From assembly GCA_910587895.1 (NCBI GenBank), contig CAJUOE010000231.1, forward strand, positions 1 to 8,704: a stretch of DNA of 8,704 bases. The letters run 5' to 3'. The DNA is from an uncultured Lachnospiraceae bacterium (GTDB lineage: Bacteria > Bacillota > Clostridia > Lachnospirales > Lachnospiraceae). Under the pieces are notes generated by a model, which had not been told where the DNA came from, did no database searches, and saw only the letters and a list, made by a program, of their open reading frames with translations. The position numbers and the translations under genes were made by a program. Each line of letters begins with the position of its first letter. Positions within the stretch are counted from its first letter, which is position 1. Below, in pieces: positions 5,363 to 8,704 of the stretch.

Positions 5363-5381
5363 CATATTAAGTAATGTTTAC
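5356..5381. promoter_or_regulatory. TTACT/AGTAA repeat cluster, possible operator
   Basis: Around and just after the predicted -10 of the GH43 promoter the pentamer TTACT occurs twice with its complement AGTAA between: TTACT, 9 bases, AGTAA, TGT, TTACT. The right pair forms a 13-base imperfect palindrome, AGTAATGTTTACT. The position suits a repressor site controlling sugar-dependent expression. No CcpA-type cre site was seen. The arms are short, so chance is possible. Confidence 0.3.
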
Positions 5382-5432
5382 TAAAAATGGTGTGGTATTT
5401 TAATGTTTTTTAGTGCAAAAGGAGGGTAAATT

Positions 5433-8400
5433 ATGCAAAGAAAATGGAAACAACAATGTTTTGCATGGCTGCTTGCCGGGGTGATGGCAGTATCGGCGCC
5501 ACCATCGGTTTCTCTGACGGCAGAAGCAGCTGCGCCGGAGATGCTGGCGAATTTTTCGTTTGACACGGATGCGGTGAATGGCGTATACGATGGCGGCAAT
5601 GCGCAGGCAACGGCGAAGGGAAAGTGCCAGACTAAGGTAAAATATGGGACAAACCGCGCCCTGTACCTGGATGGGGCGAACAGTTTTATTAACATTACGG
5701 CAAAGGATGGCGGCGGTATCTTAAAAGGGAAGGAAAATATTACGGTATCGTATGATCTGAAACCGGACAGGAACGATACAGGCTGGACGTTCTTCGCAGC
5801 GCCCAATGCAGACAGGCAGACGTATGAGAAAGAGCATTATCTGGCAATTCTGCACAAGACATCTGAATTGCTTGTGGAGCGATACAATAATACCAGCGGC
5901 AGGCCGGGAAATAATATATCAGACAAAGAAAAATCTGTACTGGACGGCTGGTTCCATGTGGATCTCGTTGTGACGGAGACAGCCACAAAGCTTTATGTCA
6001 ATGGGGAATTGGCAGGTGAGAGCGACAGCACTTACAAACTCAGTGACATTCTTGGAAGTACCGGGGGCATCCTTCAGGTTGGAAAAGGAAACTGGAACAG
6101 TGGGGAATACTACAAGGGACTGATCGATAATTACCGGATTTATGATGGTACGTTGTCAGAGGCGGATATTACTGCGCAGTATGAGGCATTTGTGGAGACT
6201 TTAGATGATATTGCCGAGGAAGAGAGACGGCAGGAAGAAGAATATGCACTGCAAAGGGATTATGATGACCTGGAAATCTTAAACAGCAACGACGTCCGCG
6301 GCAACCTGGCGTTGATTAAGACGGGAAGAAACAAATCAACGATTACATGGAAATCTTCCAATCCGGCAGTTGTCACAGATACGGCAGCTGCAGACAGCCT
6401 CTACCAGGGCGGCGTTGTCACCCGTCCGGAGGCAGGAGGGGATCCGGTAAAAGTTACGCTGACGGCGACGCTGAAGTCGGCGTATACCGATGAGGCGAAG
6501 ACAAAAACATTCGAGGTTACGGTACAGCCGAAGGTTGCGAACCTGGATACCGATTACAGCAAAGGCTATCTGTGGACGAATTTTGATGCGCATGACGGAT
6601 ATGAGAAGATTTTCTTCGGATACAGTGAAGATGGGCTGAACTGGGACCACATGAATAAAGTAGATGGCAAGGCGAATCCAATTCTTGTCAATGACGCCGA
6701 GGGCAGCGACCTTGGCGTGCGCGACCCGCATATCATCCGTTCCGCAGAGGGAGACCGATACTGGATTCTCGGTACGGATCTCCACGCAGAAGGAGGCGGA
6801 GCCGGAGGAAGCGGCTGGAATCAGTACAGTGCGAGCAAGAATCTGGTAGTCTGGGAATCTACGGATCTGGTAAGATGGAGCGAACCGCGCCTTGTCTATG
6901 CCGGTCTCGACACGGCAGGCTGCATTTGGGCGCCGGAGGCAATGTATGACGAGGTAAACGGGGACTATGTGGTGTACTGGTCTGCCCGGGATTATACACA
7001 GAAGGATACGGAAGATGATGCGCTGCGCGTCTATGTATGCCGTACGAGAGATTTTAAGTCCTTCTCAGAGCCACATGTATGGCTCAGTGAAGATGCTGCT
7101 ACTGGCAAGGAAGTAAATATCATAGACAGCACGATTGTCAAAGGGGATGATGGGAAATTCTATCGTTTCTCGACCTCAGACTGGAATACGGTCATCGACG
7201 TCAGCGATACCCTGGATACGGAAGATGTTCTGGACGTCAGGAAAGGTGAAAATGAAAGTAAGCCGAACGGCTCCTGGAAACGTCTGGTGACGAGGAGCGG
7301 CAGCACTGCAGCAGGATTTGTGCGGACAGAAGGCTATACCGTGTATCAGCTTCCGGATGGAAGGTGGTGCGCTATGGGTGATGACGGTGGATATAAGGCG
7401 TTTGTGACAGATGATCTGGCAAGCGGCAAGTTTACAGCAGCCAATGCAACTTTTGTAAACAGGTTCCGTCACGGAACCGTAATGCGCCTTTCCCAAGCGG
7501 AAGAAGAGCGTATTCTTGGAGCAGCCTATACGCCGCTGTTGAAGAGCGCGGTGATTGGTACAATACCAGAGAATCCGGCCGATTTAAGAGGAACAGACGA
7601 CCATACCGCAACGTTTTCCAGGATTAATGCAAACAATCGGGAAATTATTTCATATGTGCGTAAGGGCACGGATCTGAGTGAGGTTCCGGTTACCCTCAAT
7701 CCGCTGAATGAAGGCAGTGAGATAATGGTAAACGGAGAACTATATGATGGAACGGTGACGCTTGATTTGCGTCAGGACGTGGAAGTGGAAGTTGTATCTG
7801 ATGGCAAGACCGATACTTTTACCATAAAAACACCGCAGTACGGCAACAACCCGGTATTGCCCGGACAGTATGCAGATCCGGATATCGACTATTTTGACGG
7901 CAAGTTCTGGATTTATCCCACGACAGACGGTTATCCCGGCTGGAGCGGAACAAAGTTCCATGCGTTCTCTTCCCCGGATATGGTGAACTGGGAAGACGAA
8001 GGTATCATCCTGGAGCTGAAAAATGACAATCCGGGAGTCAACGACAAGGGCATACAGATTGCAGATTCCCCATGGGCGGTAGAAGGAAGCGCATGGGCGC
8101 CCACAATTGAGAAAAAGAATGGAATGTATTATTTTTACTACTGCGGCAAGAAAACCGGAGGTGCATCTTGTATCGGCGTTGCCTCGTCAGCCAGTCCGGC
8201 GGGACCCTATATTGCAGAGGAACAGCCGCTTTTGACTGTGGAAATGTGTAAGGCAGCCGGGGTCAGCATGGGTCAGGCGATTGATCCGTCCATCTTTACG
8301 GATGACGATGGGAAATCTTATATTCTGTTTGGTAATGGAAGTGCGGCAATAGCGGAATTGAACGACGATATGGTAAGCATCAAGGAAGGTACGCTGAAAC

Positions 8401-8666
8401 AGATTTATGGCCTTACCGATTTCCGCGAGTCTGTGATTGTAACGAAAGCAGGCGGCAAATATCACTGGACCTGGACCTGCGATGACGCGAACAGCCCCAA
8501 TTACCATGTAAATTATGGCATCAGCGACACATTGATTCAGGAAGACGGAACAGTCAGTGTGGCTCTTGAACGGAAAAACATGTTGAGCAAGAATGAGAAA
8601 ATGGGAATTCTCGGTTCCGGGCATCAGTCCGTGCTCCATGTGAAGGATGCTTATGGGGCAGTCTAA
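5433..8666 (+). CDS. Secreted multidomain protein with two GH43 glycosidase modules, apparently cut short
   Basis: 1077 residues, preceded by the strong ribosome site AAGGAGGG. It starts with a signal peptide (about 1-34, ending TAEAAA). Next are a LamG/concanavalin-like fold, probably sugar-binding (about 37-252), a charged linker, and an atrophied bacterial Ig-like domain (about 275-366, STITWKSSNPAVV). GH43 module 1 (about 374-700) has candidate base D431 (GVRDPHII), modulator D565 (IIDSTIV) and acid E633 (TEGYTVY). A beta-sandwich linker (about 725-800) leads to GH43 module 2 (about 806-1077) with D815 (ADPDI), D951 (IDPSIF) and E999 (FRES). GH43 enzymes split arabinose or xylose units from plant cell-wall polysaccharide, so an arabinofuranosidase/xylosidase role is likely. 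Module 2 stops at GSGHQSVLHVKDAYGAV, where relatives continue through the (W)YxxYHR segment and further domains. A frameshift, premature stop or assembly end is suspected. Confidence 0.88.
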   Translation: MQRKWKQQCFAWLLAGVMAVSAPPSVSLTAEAAAPEMLANFSFDTDAVNGVYDGGNAQATAKGKCQTKVKYGTNRALYLDGANSFINITAKDGGGILKGKENITVSYDLKPDRNDTGWTFFAAPNADRQTYEKEHYLAILHKTSELLVERYNNTSGRPGNNISDKEKSVLDGWFHVDLVVTETATKLYVNGELAGESDSTYKLSDILGSTGGILQVGKGNWNSGEYYKGLIDNYRIYDGTLSEADITAQYEAFVETLDDIAEEERRQEEEYALQRDYDDLEILNSNDVRGNLALIKTGRNKSTITWKSSNPAVVTDTAAADSLYQGGVVTRPEAGGDPVKVTLTATLKSAYTDEAKTKTFEVTVQPKVANLDTDYSKGYLWTNFDAHDGYEKIFFGYSEDGLNWDHMNKVDGKANPILVNDAEGSDLGVRDPHIIRSAEGDRYWILGTDLHAEGGGAGGSGWNQYSASKNLVVWESTDLVRWSEPRLVYAGLDTAGCIWAPEAMYDEVNGDYVVYWSARDYTQKDTEDDALRVYVCRTRDFKSFSEPHVWLSEDAATGKEVNIIDSTIVKGDDGKFYRFSTSDWNTVIDVSDTLDTEDVLDVRKGENESKPNGSWKRLVTRSGSTAAGFVRTEGYTVYQLPDGRWCAMGDDGGYKAFVTDDLASGKFTAANATFVNRFRHGTVMRLSQAEEERILGAAYTPLLKSAVIGTIPENPADLRGTDDHTATFSRINANNREIISYVRKGTDLSEVPVTLNPLNEGSEIMVNGELYDGTVTLDLRQDVEVEVVSDGKTDTFTIKTPQYGNNPVLPGQYADPDIDYFDGKFWIYPTTDGYPGWSGTKFHAFSSPDMVNWEDEGIILELKNDNPGVNDKGIQIADSPWAVEGSAWAPTIEKKNGMYYFYYCGKKTGGASCIGVASSASPAGPYIAEEQPLLTVEMCKAAGVSMGQAIDPSIFTDDDGKSYILFGNGSAAIAELNDDMVSIKEGTLKQIYGLTDFRESVIVTKAGGKYHWTWTCDDANSPNYHVNYGISDTLIQEDGTVSVALERKNMLSKNEKMGILGSGHQSVLHVKDAYGAV

Positions 8667-8704
8667 GATCTGCATTGATTTTGGGGAAAATCTTCCGGGG
8701 CAGC

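Noticed and set aside
8187..8675. Minus-strand open frame of 162 codons under the GH43 gene
   Set aside because: It is a shadow of the GH43 reading frame, with no recognisable motif.
1..8704. CRISPR arrays, tRNA or rRNA genes, phage or transposase genes
   Set aside because: No repeat-spacer pattern, no RNA gene signature and no transposase or integrase motif was seen on either strand.

Overview
The window looks like chromosomal DNA from an endospore-forming, gut-type Clostridia (Lachnospiraceae-like). This rests on a spoIID/spoIIQ-type sporulation pair with recognisable sigma-E and sigma-F promoter sequences, strong AGGAGG-type ribosome binding sites, moderate GC, and a large secreted polysaccharide-degrading enzyme. 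The species assignment is inference. Protein family calls are from recognition of sequence, not from searches.

Layout. Positions 1-63 (minus) hold the first 21 codons of a gene that looks like an ABC exporter. It overlaps the end of a radical SAM protein of the putative DNA modification/repair family (minus, to about 1243-1276). That gene has a LexA/SOS-type operator sitting inside its predicted promoter (1338-1365). Divergently on the plus strand are SpoIID (1461-2396), which seems to start at a non-standard CTG codon, and a SpoIIQ-like protein with a degenerate M23 domain (2477-3277), closed by a strong terminator (3319-3359). A convergent, AT-richer gene for an AAA_14/DUF4143 ATPase lies on the minus strand (3371-4630) with its own sigma-A promoter and an adjacent long inverted repeat. 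A roughly 420-base gene-poor stretch (4640-5060) holds several inverted repeats. A small GIY-YIG nuclease-like gene follows (5061-5336). Last is a 1077-codon secreted multidomain protein with two GH43 glycosidase modules (5433-8666), whose second module stops before its usual C-terminal part, 38 bases from the window end.

How it works together. SpoIID (mother cell side) and SpoIIQ (forespore side) act across the intermembrane space during engulfment, and the two promoter types fit expression in the two separate compartments. The radical SAM gene appears to belong to the DNA-damage response. The GH43 protein would act outside the cell on arabinose- or xylose-containing plant polysaccharide. 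The ATPase and the GIY-YIG protein have no evident link to their neighbours.

No phage, CRISPR, RNA gene or insertion sequence was recognised, and I see no convincing new multi-gene system. The points most worth checking are the LexA box on the radical SAM gene, the CTG start of SpoIID, the palindrome in the promoter embedded at the end of the radical SAM gene, and the abrupt end of the GH43 gene.
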